This document shows, one piece after another, positions 49,723 to 59,484 of a stretch of DNA of 64,000 nt. The notes below the pieces were generated by a model. The model made no database searches and was not told the DNA's origin. It saw only the letters and a list, made by a program, of their open reading frames with translations. Source of the stretch: Thalassospira sp. (GTDB taxonomy: Bacteria > Pseudomonadota > Alphaproteobacteria > Rhodospirillales > Thalassospiraceae); the NCBI RefSeq assembly GCF_030690045.1, contig NZ_JAUYHK010000014.1, positions 186,001 to 250,000 of the forward strand, in the 5' to 3' direction. Position 1 is the stretch's first letter; each line of letters opens with the position of its first letter. Position numbers and translations under genes: made by a program.

Positions 49723-50913
49723 TCAGTTTGATGCATCCGGCGCATCAATGGCTCTTTGCGCCCGGCGTTTGGCCTTATAGACGCTGGCCGCCGCCGTATA
49801 ACCGCCTTCGCCGCCATCCAGAAAATGGAAATGCGCATCATGCATCACCGATGGCACGATGCAGGTCATCAGGGCGGTTTTCTGACGATGGGTGCCATAA
49901 TGAATCTTGCCCGCCTGTTCTGCCTGCGACAACAGGGTTTCAAGGGCATCTGCCTGATCATCCGTGCAACTGACGGTCATCCACAATCCGTCACCAAATT
50001 TGCGAAAATCGGTGTTCAGCGCGGTATAGCTGCGATAGCGCGCCGGATCGAAATCCCCCATTTTCCAACCGGTTTTATCCAGAATCAAAGCCAGCAATCC
50101 GGTCAGGAAAACCCTGATCCGTGCTGCGAATAACGACCCGCCCGTCGGGCGGTTGGCGCGGGCCTCAAGGCTCAGGCCCGCAGGCGGAAAACGGAATTTG
50201 GGGCCGTTTGCGCTGACCGGGTGGCTCTGCCGGGGATTGTCGTCCAGCAAGGCCAAAACCGCACCGACCGTCGCGTCAAAATCCGCCCGGCGGGCCGCCG
50301 GTTGCACAATCACCGAAATGATGTGGCCATCCCCGTGTGCGGCAATCGGCGACCAGCGACAGGACAATCCGCTCAGATCGGGCTGCGTTCCGGGCGGGGC
50401 CGGTGCAATCTGGTAATGGCCGTCTTTCATCGTGGTTTCGGCCCATTGCATACCGTCGCCCGAAAACATCGCATAGGTGATGGCATCCGATACGGCATAG
50501 CGTGCCACGCGCACATCCTTGCCCGCCTTGCGAATGTCGGCAATCGGGATCAGGGCAACCCGTAATTCCAGGTGCAAATCGGCCTGTGACCAGCGGGCGG
50601 TGGCGGCAAGGGCGGCGCGCACGGCGTCAATCCGGTCGGGCGGGCAGGCAAAACTGGCCCCGTCGCCGCCAAACATGAAAGGATAATCGGCATGGCCCAG
50701 AACATTGGTGACCGCACAAATCACCGATGCCCCGGCGATATTGACCGCTTTATACCGCCCGGTGGCAACCGCCTTGGTCGATGCCACAACATCGGCCGTT
50801 CCCACCCACCAGTCATCGGGCAGGGCCTGATAAATACCGGCATCCAGAACGCGGTTGAAATCATCAAACGGGGGAATGGCGCGGTAAAATTCTGCGCCGT
50901 TAACGGTCAGCAT
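49723..50913 (-). CDS. DUF3095 protein (class III cyclase-related)
   Basis: 396 residues. The N-terminus FYRAIPPFDDFNRVLD, then WWVGTADVVASTKAVATGRYKAVNIAGASVI and FMFGGDGASFACPP are the DUF3095 signature (read in short pieces); the DVVxST and FGGDG segments resemble the metal- and substrate-binding strands of class III nucleotidyl cyclases. Activity has not, to my knowledge, been settled for the family. Last gene after slyX on the same strand, with 11 bases between. Confidence 0.82.
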   Translation of the reverse strand: MLTVNGAEFYRAIPPFDDFNRVLDAGIYQALPDDWWVGTADVVASTKAVATGRYKAVNIAGASVICAVTNVLGHADYPFMFGGDGASFACPPDRIDAVRAALAATARWSQADLHLELRVALIPIADIRKAGKDVRVARYAVSDAITYAMFSGDGMQWAETTMKDGHYQIAPAPPGTQPDLSGLSCRWSPIAAHGDGHIISVIVQPAARRADFDATVGAVLALLDDNPRQSHPVSANGPKFRFPPAGLSLEARANRPTGGSLFAARIRVFLTGLLALILDKTGWKMGDFDPARYRSYTALNTDFRKFGDGLWMTVSCTDDQADALETLLSQAEQAGKIHYGTHRQKTALMTCIVPSVMHDAHFHFLDGGEGGYTAAASVYKAKRRAQRAIDAPDASN

Positions 50914-50924
50914 CCGGCAAATCC

Positions 50925-51143
50925 CTAATAATGCGGGGGCGGGGCTTCGTCTTCGGGGGCGGTCTGAAAATAATTGCCCATGCGTTTGATATCCTCGCCC
51001 ATCGCATAATTGCGCCGTTCCAGAACATCAATGCGGTCCCACTGGGATTTGATCATGTCTGACATATCCGACAGGGTACGGTCGTAATGGGCCAGACGGG
51101 TTTCAAGATCGATCAGGCGGGTTTCAAGGTCTTGCTGTGTCAT
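50925..51143 (-). CDS. slyX: SlyX family protein
   Basis: 72 residues of coiled coil: LETRLIDLETRLAHYDRTLSD, then QWDRIDVLERRN, ending in the typical EDEAPPPHY tail. SlyX function is unknown. Start at 51143 gives the normal length; a longer frame would overlap the divergent upstream region. Confidence 0.88.
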   Translation of the reverse strand: MTQQDLETRLIDLETRLAHYDRTLSDMSDMIKSQWDRIDVLERRNYAMGEDIKRMGNYFQTAPEDEAPPPHY

Positions 51144-51238
51144 TGGTTTCTTTGCTGTTCGGGCTTGTCTCAAACGGCGGCGTATTGCACGATACGCCCC
51201 ATGATCCTGTTTATATCACAAAAAATCCGGCACACCCC

Positions 51239-51787
51239 ATGACCGAAATCACCCTTTTGGTCGTTGTGGGTGTTTTTACGGCATTGATCATTGGCTATGG
51301 CATTGCCTTGCGGGCGGTACCGATGCCAAGTCTGGGGGCGGCCCGACGCGAAATGCTGGCTTATGTGCCCAGGGAATCCTGTGCGATCACCGATATCGGG
51401 TCGGGCTGGGGCGATATGGCGATGGATATTGCCCGCAAACGGCCCGATTGCCGTGTTCTGGGCATTGAATATTCACCCGTTCCCTGGACGATCAGCCGGA
51501 TACGGGCTAAAATGGCCCACCTGCCCAATCTGACGATCCGGCGGGGCAATTTCCTGAAAACGGTATTTGATCCGGGCGATGTGGTTTTGTGTTTTCTCGA
51601 TCCGCGCATCATGGCAGATGTCGGGCAGATGCTGGCAACGCGCATGAAGCCGGGCGGCATTGTCATTTCGCGGGCTTTTGCCATTCCCGGCTGGCAGGCC
51701 TTTGCCGAAATCCCGATGCAGGGCAGTTCGGACCGGCTGTATATTTATCGCATCACAGGGGCCGCATCCGATGCACCCGCCCGGTAA
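51239..51787 (+). CDS. Membrane-anchored class I methyltransferase-like protein
   Basis: 182 residues: one N-terminal membrane helix (ITLLVVVGVFTALIIGYGIAL), then a SAM-binding core (ITDIGSGWGDMAMDIAR, VLGIEYSPVPW, LTIRRGNFLKTVF, MKPGGIVISRAF). The substrate is unknown. An in-frame upstream start at 51137 would lengthen it by 34 residues without adding a recognisable feature. Confidence 0.75.
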   Translation: MTEITLLVVVGVFTALIIGYGIALRAVPMPSLGAARREMLAYVPRESCAITDIGSGWGDMAMDIARKRPDCRVLGIEYSPVPWTISRIRAKMAHLPNLTIRRGNFLKTVFDPGDVVLCFLDPRIMADVGQMLATRMKPGGIVISRAFAIPGWQAFAEIPMQGSSDRLYIYRITGAASDAPAR

Positions 51788-51814
51788 GACACCGGACGGG
51801 GTGCAATATGCGCG

Positions 51815-52699
51815 TCAGTCTTCTTCATACACCTGAATCAGCGCGGAATGATCCAGTTCACCGCCGCCCATATCGATCAGTTCTTCGTACAGTTCAAGGG
51901 CAAGGCGGCTGAACGGCAATTCAAGGCCCAGTTCGCCTTCGGAAAATTCCAGCGCCTGATACAAATCCTTGCGCTGGGTCACAACCTTGCCGCCTGGCAC
52001 AAAATTGCGTTCGATCATGCGTTCGCCGTGTTTTTGCAGAATCGCAGAATCGGCAAATCCGCCGGTCAGGGCTTCGCGCAGGCGGGCCGGGTCCACCCCG
52101 GCCTCATCGGCCATCGACAAGGCCTCGGCGACCGCCCCGATCGTAATGCCGACAATCATCTGGTTGGCGGCCTTGGCGATTTGTCCTGCTCCGACCGGCC
52201 CGACATGGGTGACGCGGTTGCCCAGAACATCCAGAATGCGTTTTACCCGCTCGAAATCCTCGATTTCAGCGCCAACCATGATCGACAGCGATCCGTTTTC
52301 CGCCCCGTGGGTGCCGCCCGAAACCGGCGCATCCACCCATTCGCCACCCGCATCATTGACCGCATCGGCAAAACGGTGGGTGGCGTCAATCGCGGTGGTG
52401 CCCATATCAATCACAATCGCGCCGTCGCGCAGGCCGTCAATCACGCCTTCCTCACCCAAAAGGACATTCTCGACCGCCTTGGTATCGGCAACGCAAATGA
52501 TGATGATATCGGCATTGGCCGCCGCATCTGCCGGGGTGGCGGCAATCGCAATGCCCAGATCCTCGAACATATTGAGGGTTTCGGGATTGCGCGTGGTGAC
52601 GGTCAGAACCGCCCCGGCCTTTTCCAGATTAAGCGCCATAGGTCGCCCCATCAAACCCAATCCGATAAAGGCAATCTTTTCGCCAGCCAGCGCAGTCAT
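51815..52699 (-). CDS. NAD(P)-dependent beta-hydroxyacid dehydrogenase (HIBADH family)
   Basis: 294 residues. Rossmann motif AFIGLGLMGRPMALNL, substrate-binding VDAPVSGGTHGAENG, catalytic Lys in GPVGAGQIAKAANQM and a C-terminal helical domain. The family includes 3-hydroxyisobutyrate dehydrogenase, tartronate semialdehyde reductase and related enzymes; which one cannot be told. The start at 52699 is preferred over 52705 because of its spacing from AAGGGG. Confidence 0.88.
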   Translation of the reverse strand: MTALAGEKIAFIGLGLMGRPMALNLEKAGAVLTVTTRNPETLNMFEDLGIAIAATPADAAANADIIIICVADTKAVENVLLGEEGVIDGLRDGAIVIDMGTTAIDATHRFADAVNDAGGEWVDAPVSGGTHGAENGSLSIMVGAEIEDFERVKRILDVLGNRVTHVGPVGAGQIAKAANQMIVGITIGAVAEALSMADEAGVDPARLREALTGGFADSAILQKHGERMIERNFVPGGKVVTQRKDLYQALEFSEGELGLELPFSRLALELYEELIDMGGGELDHSALIQVYEED

Positions 52700-52835
52700 G
52701 ATCATTTGCCCCTTTGCTTTGGCAACTGGTTGAAACAGAATTTCAGGTGTCTTTCATGTCATCTGCAATCAGGAACCCCGGTCATACAGGGCAGTAACAG
52801 CAGGTAACAACCAAACCCGTGGTGGTCTTTTTTGA

Positions 52836-53249
52836 TTAAAAGTCGCCGGTGCGCACATAGCGGGCGGCCATCGCCCGTTCAATCGCAGCGCCCGCAAGGC
52901 GGTCAATATCAAGATGATGGCGGATCAGTTCCAGTATCCGCAATTCTTCCTGACTGATTTCCCCGTCCGAAAGCACAATTTCGCAGGCGAAAACATAGGC
53001 GGTTTCGCGCAGTTTTTTCGGCAGGGCATCGCGGATCTGATCCAGTACCGTATCAAGCCCGTCTTCATTGCCCAGCAATTTGGCGCAGTCCCGGGCGATC
53101 ATGGTCACGCGGTCGCTGTCAAATCCGGCAAAAACCGGCAAATACCTTACCCGTCGGCCCATGGCGGCCAGTTCGGCGTCGGTAATGTCGTTGTCGGCAG
53201 CCGACACGATCACCATGGTATAGATCAGTGCATCCTGATGGGAAATCAT
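52836..53249 (-). CDS. TerB-family protein
   Basis: 137 residues, all helical, with the two TerB-type acidic pockets AADNDITDAELAAM and LSDGEISQEELRIL, which bind metal in characterised members. TerB is best known from tellurite-resistance operons, but stand-alone copies like this are common and of uncertain role. GGAGG upstream supports the start. Confidence 0.85.
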   Translation of the reverse strand: MISHQDALIYTMVIVSAADNDITDAELAAMGRRVRYLPVFAGFDSDRVTMIARDCAKLLGNEDGLDTVLDQIRDALPKKLRETAYVFACEIVLSDGEISQEELRILELIRHHLDIDRLAGAAIERAMAARYVRTGDF

Positions 53250-53337
53250 AGCCCTGCCTCCGTGGTTGGTGCGGGTCGCACAACAAATGGATGATCCAGA
53301 TTCTCAGGGTATGACGGGATCGGGTCAGGGGCAACAG

Positions 53338-55458
53338 TTAAGGTGTTATTTCTTTTTGGAAAGAAAGCGGATTTTCCGCATCGGCAAAAAGCGGATGCCC
53401 CTTTCCCAGATTTCCTGCCGGGCCGGGGCGGGCATACAAAAAGCCCTGACCGATCTCGCAGCCCAGATCGCGGATGATTTTTTCCTGGGCACGGTTTTCG
53501 ATTCCCTCGACGACGACGCGCATGTCAAAGGCGCGGCCAAGGGCAACCACACTGGTCACCAGCGCGCGGTCGCGGGGCGAATGTTCGATATTGATCACGA
53601 AACTGCGGTCAATCTTGACCTCGCTGGCATCAAAATTGCGCAGATAGCTCAGCGAGGAATACCCGATCCCGAAATCATCAATCGAAATGCCAAAACCGCG
53701 ACGGCGCAGGCGTTCGACGGTATTGCGTGCCGGGGTATTCATCAAAACCCCTTCGGTGATCTCAAGGGTGATGCTGCTTGCCGGGATTCCGGCTTCATCA
53801 AGCGACGACAGCAGGAAATTTTCAAATTGCTGGCACAGGGCCTCGTTGCGCAATTGCACCGGCGAAATATTCAACGAACTATGCAGGCCCGGATAGCTGT
53901 CCTGCCATATTTTTTGCTGGGCAAGGGCGGACCGCACAACCCATTCGCCAATCGGCACAATCAGGCCGGTTTCCTCGGCCAGCGGGATGAAATCGGGGGG
54001 CAGGCCAATGGTACCATCGGCATGACGTACCCGCAACAATGCCTCGGCGGCAATGATCCGGCCGGTCGCAAGGGCGATTTTCGGCTGATAATACAACACC
54101 AGATCGCGGGCCGGCACGATGGATCGCACGGCATGTTCAAGGGCGGCACGCTGGGTTTGTTCATATTCGATATCGGGTGAAAACCGGCTGGAAAACACAT
54201 TGTCGGTGCGGGCGCGATGCAGGGCAAACAGGGCGGCACGTCCGGTTTCCATTGCATTGCCGCCATCTTCGGGGCACAGCGAAATCCCGATGCGGATTTC
54301 GCAAAAACAATTGGTTTCCTGCACCGGCACCGGCAATTCCAGCCGGTGTTTGATGCGGTTTGACAAAACCTGTGCGGTCATGTCGGCCGGTTCATCCGCA
54401 TCAAGGCGGACATAGACCACAAATTCCCCGGCATCGGCCCGCGCAATCAGGGTATCGCGGTCATGAAGGATGTCTTCAAGGGTATGAAACACATTGGTCA
54501 GGGTTTCATCCTTGAAGGCATAACCATACAGATTGCGCAAATTGCCAAGATTTTCAATCGACACTACCAGAATGACACCGCGTTCGCCTTCTTCGATCCG
54601 GCCATCAATCAGATTGTTCAGATAGCCCACCCGATGGGCACGGGTGATCAAATCGTATTTGGCAAGCCCTTCGGTAATCTGGCGGTTCTGGCGTTCCTTG
54701 GTGACGTCTTCGGCATAAAAGGCAATGCCGGTCAGTTTGTCTTTTTCCGGCGACAGGATCGGCTGAACAACAAAATGGTCGCATTTTTCCGATCCGTCAC
54801 GATCCCGATAGGAAATATCGCCATACCAGTGTTCATGATCGCGGCAGGATTGCAGGATATTGTGGAAATACTGCCCTTGCTGCATCGGCAGGCTGACATC
54901 CGAAAGAAGCTGGCCCATCACCGCATTTTCGGTCACGCCATATTGGCGGGCAAAGGCGGTATTGAGGTTTTCAATGCGGCCATCGGGGCCGGTAATCACA
55001 ATGCGCAGCGGCGCCGATTCGATGGTGGCGGCATATTTGGACCGGCGCATCTGACGTTCGACTTCGTCATGGGCATTTTCCATATTGCCAACACTGCACA
55101 CATCGCCATTGGCCGCGACATAACGCCGCGCAATGATCCGGCACCAGATGATTTCCGGGGTTTCCTGGGTGTCGGAATGATGCAACATCCGGGTGTAATA
55201 CATCGCATAGGGGGACTTGCCGCTCATGCGGTTTTTATAATGGGTGCGCACCTGTTCGCGGTCGTCGGGGGCGACGAATTCGGTAAAGGTATGACCCAGA
55301 ATTTTTTCGACAGGCAGGCCCAGAAGGGCGCAAAAATCAGGGCCGCAATGTTCTATCCTGCTGTCACGAACCGCAAAAAGGCCACCGTTATGATCGCCGA
55401 AGAAATCATCAAAATCCGCCGCATCAAGGGCGGGTATCAGATCCGGGGCTTTGCCCAT
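53338..55458 (-). CDS. PAS-PAS-degenerate GGDEF-EAL protein (likely c-di-GMP phosphodiesterase)
   Basis: 706 residues. Two PAS domains (about 18-125 and 145-260), a GGDEF-like domain with ADAGEF in place of GGDEF (about residue 341), so probably no cyclase activity, and a C-terminal EAL domain with the active-site set kept: EALLRV, NISP, LEITEG, IDDFGIGYSSLSYL, KIDRSFV, VVEGIE and GQGFLY. It should hydrolyse c-di-GMP under control of the PAS sensors. Cytosolic; no membrane helices. Divergent from the larger GGDEF-EAL gene. Confidence 0.92.
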   Translation of the reverse strand: MGKAPDLIPALDAADFDDFFGDHNGGLFAVRDSRIEHCGPDFCALLGLPVEKILGHTFTEFVAPDDREQVRTHYKNRMSGKSPYAMYYTRMLHHSDTQETPEIIWCRIIARRYVAANGDVCSVGNMENAHDEVERQMRRSKYAATIESAPLRIVITGPDGRIENLNTAFARQYGVTENAVMGQLLSDVSLPMQQGQYFHNILQSCRDHEHWYGDISYRDRDGSEKCDHFVVQPILSPEKDKLTGIAFYAEDVTKERQNRQITEGLAKYDLITRAHRVGYLNNLIDGRIEEGERGVILVVSIENLGNLRNLYGYAFKDETLTNVFHTLEDILHDRDTLIARADAGEFVVYVRLDADEPADMTAQVLSNRIKHRLELPVPVQETNCFCEIRIGISLCPEDGGNAMETGRAALFALHRARTDNVFSSRFSPDIEYEQTQRAALEHAVRSIVPARDLVLYYQPKIALATGRIIAAEALLRVRHADGTIGLPPDFIPLAEETGLIVPIGEWVVRSALAQQKIWQDSYPGLHSSLNISPVQLRNEALCQQFENFLLSSLDEAGIPASSITLEITEGVLMNTPARNTVERLRRRGFGISIDDFGIGYSSLSYLRNFDASEVKIDRSFVINIEHSPRDRALVTSVVALGRAFDMRVVVEGIENRAQEKIIRDLGCEIGQGFLYARPGPAGNLGKGHPLFADAENPLSFQKEITP

Positions 55459-55511
55459 ATAGCGGCGACCCTTTATAAACCAAAGAGATAGTTCAACTTT
55501 TACGACAGTAA

Positions 55512-55560
55512 CGGACTTAAGTCATGGATATATTTCCATATGCTAACGTTTTTAAGTCCG
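55512..55560. promoter_or_regulatory. Inverted repeat in the divergent promoter of the two c-di-GMP genes
   Basis: CGGACTTAA (55512-55520) and TTAAGTCCG (55552-55560) are a perfect 9-bp inverted repeat 31 bases apart; nested inside is ATGGA/TCCAT (55524-55528 and 55535-55539). The spacing is too wide for one simple dimer site but fits two bound dimers or a looped site controlling both genes. Confidence 0.45.
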
Positions 55561-55645
55561 GTCACACAATAAAAATGCCTTTGCAGCGCAAAAGCGAAAA
55601 GCTATGGTCGCGCAGCAATAACCAAAGTGACGAAAAAAAACGGGT

Positions 55646-58600
55646 ATGGGAGTCTTTAAATCGGGCAAGCCGGTGGAAATTTTATCGGCATTGATTGAAC
55701 GAGACAGCATGCCTGCGGCATTGTTTGATCCGGTCAGCAAATTGCTGCTGGTGAATGCGGCGTGGCATGGAAATCTTGATCCGGATTGCCGCGAGGGTGT
55801 CTGGGAAGACGATGGTCGCTGCCCGATCATTGCCCGCATTTCTGAATTTTTCAGCCAGAATGACGACGCCATCCGCGATTGTTATGCCTTTACCCTGTCG
55901 GATGCCGATGGTGTCGGCGATGTCGCCCGGCAATGTTTCGCATGGCGTCTTGCCATTGGCGGGCAGGATTATATCCGGCTTTTGATTCTGACTGACGGCG
56001 AACTGGCCGGTGCGGGCGTTCTGGTCTCGCCGATGCCGGTTCTGGTGATGGATGCAAATGGTAAATATCTGTTTGCCAATCACGTTGCCGATGCCGTTGC
56101 CCTTGATATCGGCCTGCCCAATGCCGCCGCCCTTGCCGAACCGCCGGAACAACGCCCGTTGCGCATTGACGATATGGATCATCATCAGGCCCGTGTCGCC
56201 CATTACGGCAACCGCATTTTCCATTGGCAAAAAAGCCTGTTGCCCGGCGATTGCGGCGTTGCGCTGTTTGCACAGGAACGCACCCGCGAGGAAAGCTACC
56301 GCCGGGCGCTGGAACATGCCGTGCATGGCATTCTGGATCTGGCCCCGGATGGCAGTATTTCCAATGTCAGTGCCGAAACGGCAATCCTGTTTGGCTTTGA
56401 CAGCCCTGCCGAACTGATGGCGGCCTATCGCACGGATAGCGACCGGTTTTACGCCAGCCATGATGATCTGCTGAATTTGCGGTCCGCCATCAAAGGCAGC
56501 AATGGCATTCAGGGCCGCGAAATTGAAATGCGCCGCGGCGATGGCAGCCAGATCTGGGTCCGGGTCAATGCCAATGAAATTCACGGGGCTGGCGGCATTT
56601 TGCTGGGCTACAGCGTCACCCTGATTGATGTGACCAAAAACCGGCAGGCCGAACATGATTTGCGCCGCCGTCAGGAACGCTATCGCGCCCTGGTGCAAAC
56701 AGCCGGCAGTGTGATTTTGTTCCTGGATACCGAAGGCCGCATTCTGGAATATAACCGCGAAAGCGAATGGACCTTTGGCTATTCCTGGATGGAAGCCGCC
56801 GGGCGCAATTTCTTTGATTTGTTGTTGCTTGATGGCGACCGTCAACAGGTGGCGCAAAGCATCCGTCGCCTGATGGCCGGGGAAATCATCAAGGACGAAG
56901 TGATTTCCTTTAAACGCCGCGATGGCGAAATTCGCCTGTTGCAATGGAATGCCCGCGCCCATTTCGGCGAAAGCGGCGATGCCGCCGGGGTGATCTGCAT
57001 CGGGCAGGATGTCACCGAAAAACTGGCGGTCGAACGCGCCTTGCGCCGGGCCGAGGAAAAATATCGCGGCATTTTTGAAAATTCGGCCGAAGGGCTGTAT
57101 CAGTCCGAACCGCTGGGCGCGCTGCTGTCGGCCAACCCGGCCTTTGTGTCGATCATGGGATTTGACAGTGCGGATGAAGTCCTCAATATCAGCACGACAA
57201 GCGGTTTCAGTTTTTACCTGAATCCGACCAACCGCCTGCGCCTGACCGGTAAATTGTTGCGCGATGGCGTGGTACAGGGGTTCGAGGCCGAAGTCCGCCG
57301 CCGCGATGGCAAGATCATCTGGGTCGAGGAAAATGCCCGCCTGATCCGCGACGACCGCGGGGTGCCGGTTCTGGTCGAAGGATCGGTGACCGATGTCACA
57401 GACCGCAAACGCACCGAGGCCCGCATCCAGTTTCTGGCCCATCATGACGGTCTGACCGGGCTTCCGAACCGCACCCTGTTTCAGGAACGCCTCAGTGCGG
57501 CGGTGGCGCGGGGCAAACACGAAAAACGCCAGTTTGTCCTGATGCTGTTTGATCTTGATAATTTCAAGGATATCAACGACACGCTGGGCCATCCGATTGG
57601 CGATCTGTTGTTGCAGGGCGTGGCCGAACGCATGCGGGTCTGTCTGCGCAACGAGGATATCGTGGCGCGTCTGGGCGGCGATGAATTTGCCGTTCTGGTC
57701 CATGAACCCGGCACGACCGAGGATGTCACCTTTGTCGTGCAACGCCTGATCGAACGGATCAGCGAACGCTTCATGCTTGATGGCAACGAGGTCCAGGCAT
57801 CAACATCGGTCGGCATTTGCGTCTATCCGCAAGATGGCCGCGATGAAAAGGATTTGCTGCGCAATGTCGATCTGGCGCTGTATTGTTCCAAGGCCGAAGG
57901 GCGCAACCGCTATCATTTCTTTGAACCGCGCCTGCATGTCGAAGTGCAGGAACGCAAGGCGATGGAACATGATCTGGCCCGCGCCATCGAACAGGACGAA
58001 CTGGAACTGTTTTATCAGCCGGTGATCGACATCGCCAATCACCAGATCATCGGCATGGAGGCGCTGGTGCGCTGGTTCCATCCGTCACGCGGTATGGTCA
58101 GCCCGACTGATTTCATCCCGGTGGCCGAACGCATGGGCATCATCACCGATGTCGGCAAATGGGTTCTCAATCAGGCCTGTCGCCAAACCCGGAAATGGCG
58201 CGATGACGGCTATGGCGATCTGATGATTTCGGTCAATCTGTCGCCGCTGGAACTGGCCCGCCACGAAGATCTGGTCGAAAGTGTCGGCGATGCCCTGGAA
58301 CGCAGCGGCCTTGACCCCAGACAATTGCAATTTGAAGTCACCGAAGGGGCGGTGATGGATAACCCGCGCGAGGCGGCGATTACGCTGGGCATGTTGCGCA
58401 ATCAGGGCATTCGCATCGCGATTGACGATTTTGGCACCGGCTATTCCTCGCTGGCCTATCTGAAACGCTTCCCGGTCGATAAAATCAAGATCGACCGGTC
58501 CTTTATCATTGATCTGGGCAACGAAGACGGCGATGCGGCGATTGTCCGCGCCGTGGTGTTTCTGGCGCGGTCCTTTGGCATGGCGGTCAATGTCGAAGGC

Positions 58601-58729
58601 ATTGAAACCGAACAGCAACTGATGCGCATCACCGCCGAAGGTGTTGACGAGGTTCAGGGATTTTATTTCTCCAAACCCCTGCCGGTTCAGGAAATGGAAG
58701 CCCTGCTGCGCGAGAATATCTTGCAATAA
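55646..58729 (+). CDS. Multi-PAS GGDEF-EAL bifunctional c-di-GMP protein
   Basis: 1027 residues, cytosolic. Several PAS-type domains (about 125-215 weak, 225-335, 345-460, 470-585) precede a GGDEF domain with intact LGGDEFAVLV (677-681) and an EAL domain with intact MEALVRWF (805-807), VNLSPLEL, EVTEGAVMD, DDFGTGYSSLAYL, KIKIDRSFI and VNVEGIE. Both synthesis and breakdown of c-di-GMP are possible. No RxxD inhibitory site is seen just before GGDEF. It shares its promoter region with the divergent EAL gene. Confidence 0.93.
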   Translation: MGVFKSGKPVEILSALIERDSMPAALFDPVSKLLLVNAAWHGNLDPDCREGVWEDDGRCPIIARISEFFSQNDDAIRDCYAFTLSDADGVGDVARQCFAWRLAIGGQDYIRLLILTDGELAGAGVLVSPMPVLVMDANGKYLFANHVADAVALDIGLPNAAALAEPPEQRPLRIDDMDHHQARVAHYGNRIFHWQKSLLPGDCGVALFAQERTREESYRRALEHAVHGILDLAPDGSISNVSAETAILFGFDSPAELMAAYRTDSDRFYASHDDLLNLRSAIKGSNGIQGREIEMRRGDGSQIWVRVNANEIHGAGGILLGYSVTLIDVTKNRQAEHDLRRRQERYRALVQTAGSVILFLDTEGRILEYNRESEWTFGYSWMEAAGRNFFDLLLLDGDRQQVAQSIRRLMAGEIIKDEVISFKRRDGEIRLLQWNARAHFGESGDAAGVICIGQDVTEKLAVERALRRAEEKYRGIFENSAEGLYQSEPLGALLSANPAFVSIMGFDSADEVLNISTTSGFSFYLNPTNRLRLTGKLLRDGVVQGFEAEVRRRDGKIIWVEENARLIRDDRGVPVLVEGSVTDVTDRKRTEARIQFLAHHDGLTGLPNRTLFQERLSAAVARGKHEKRQFVLMLFDLDNFKDINDTLGHPIGDLLLQGVAERMRVCLRNEDIVARLGGDEFAVLVHEPGTTEDVTFVVQRLIERISERFMLDGNEVQASTSVGICVYPQDGRDEKDLLRNVDLALYCSKAEGRNRYHFFEPRLHVEVQERKAMEHDLARAIEQDELELFYQPVIDIANHQIIGMEALVRWFHPSRGMVSPTDFIPVAERMGIITDVGKWVLNQACRQTRKWRDDGYGDLMISVNLSPLELARHEDLVESVGDALERSGLDPRQLQFEVTEGAVMDNPREAAITLGMLRNQGIRIAIDDFGTGYSSLAYLKRFPVDKIKIDRSFIIDLGNEDGDAAIVRAVVFLARSFGMAVNVEGIETEQQLMRITAEGVDEVQGFYFSKPLPVQEMEALLRENILQ

Positions 58730-58758
58730 TCGCGAAAAACAGGGCGTCGGACTATGCT

Positions 58759-59403
58759 TCAGGCGACCCCGCGATCCCGGAAATCCCCGGCCTGATCCAG
58801 CAATCCGCGCCGGTCAATCGTCACCACATCGCGATAACCGGGGTTCTTATGCAAAATGCCCTTGCGGCGCAGGGTGGCGATGATGCGGCTGGCGGTTTCG
58901 GTTGTCATGACAATGATACTGCCCAGCTTGTCGCGCGGTGGCAACACACACCGGTCTTCCTGTGCCGTCCATAACAAAAACCGGCAGACGCGCCGGGTGG
59001 CGGACCCGGCCCCGATATTGATTTTCCAGTGATAACCATCCACCACCTCATGGGCCAGCAGATGCAAAACCGCCTGTTGCAGGGCCGGGTTGCTGCGATG
59101 CTGCCCGGTTATCCGGCGCAGCGGCACCCGATGCACAACCGACGGCACAAGGGTTTCATAACTTAACATCAACGGCATCTCGGCCAGCCCTTCCAGCCCG
59201 ATCACATCCCCGGCGCGGTAAACGCGGCACACCTGCCGGTCGCCATTATAATCATAATTGCATTGCATGATCAGGCCGCTTTCGACCACAAACAGGCTGT
59301 CCTGGTGCGGGCCGGGCGGGGCGATGTTGCAATTGGCAGGCACAGGAATATCGCGACGGTCGGCAAGATCCGAAATCAGGTAAATGGCATCATCAGCGGT
59401 CAT
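58759..59403 (-). CDS. Crp/Fnr-family transcriptional regulator
   Basis: 214 residues: N-terminal beta-roll sensor (LFVVESGLIMQCNYDYNGD, YRAGDVIGLEGLAEM) and C-terminal winged helix with the recognition stretch MTTETASRIIATLRRKGIL. The cysteine set of FNR is absent. Start at 59403 gives the common length. It follows the PepSY gene in the same direction and may control it. Confidence 0.87.
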   Translation of the reverse strand: MTADDAIYLISDLADRRDIPVPANCNIAPPGPHQDSLFVVESGLIMQCNYDYNGDRQVCRVYRAGDVIGLEGLAEMPLMLSYETLVPSVVHRVPLRRITGQHRSNPALQQAVLHLLAHEVVDGYHWKINIGAGSATRRVCRFLLWTAQEDRCVLPPRDKLGSIIVMTTETASRIIATLRRKGILHKNPGYRDVVTIDRRGLLDQAGDFRDRGVA

Positions 59404-59484
59404 GGCAAACGCCCCCGGATGTGAAGCATAAAGCGGGAAAACACGGGCGACATGGCAATGCCGCCCGTGCAAAGGCCTTGGTCG

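Noticed and set aside
55682..57742. 686-residue frame antisense to the GGDEF-EAL gene
   Set aside because: Shadow of the sense gene, whose domains are unmistakable; no recognisable fold in the antisense product.
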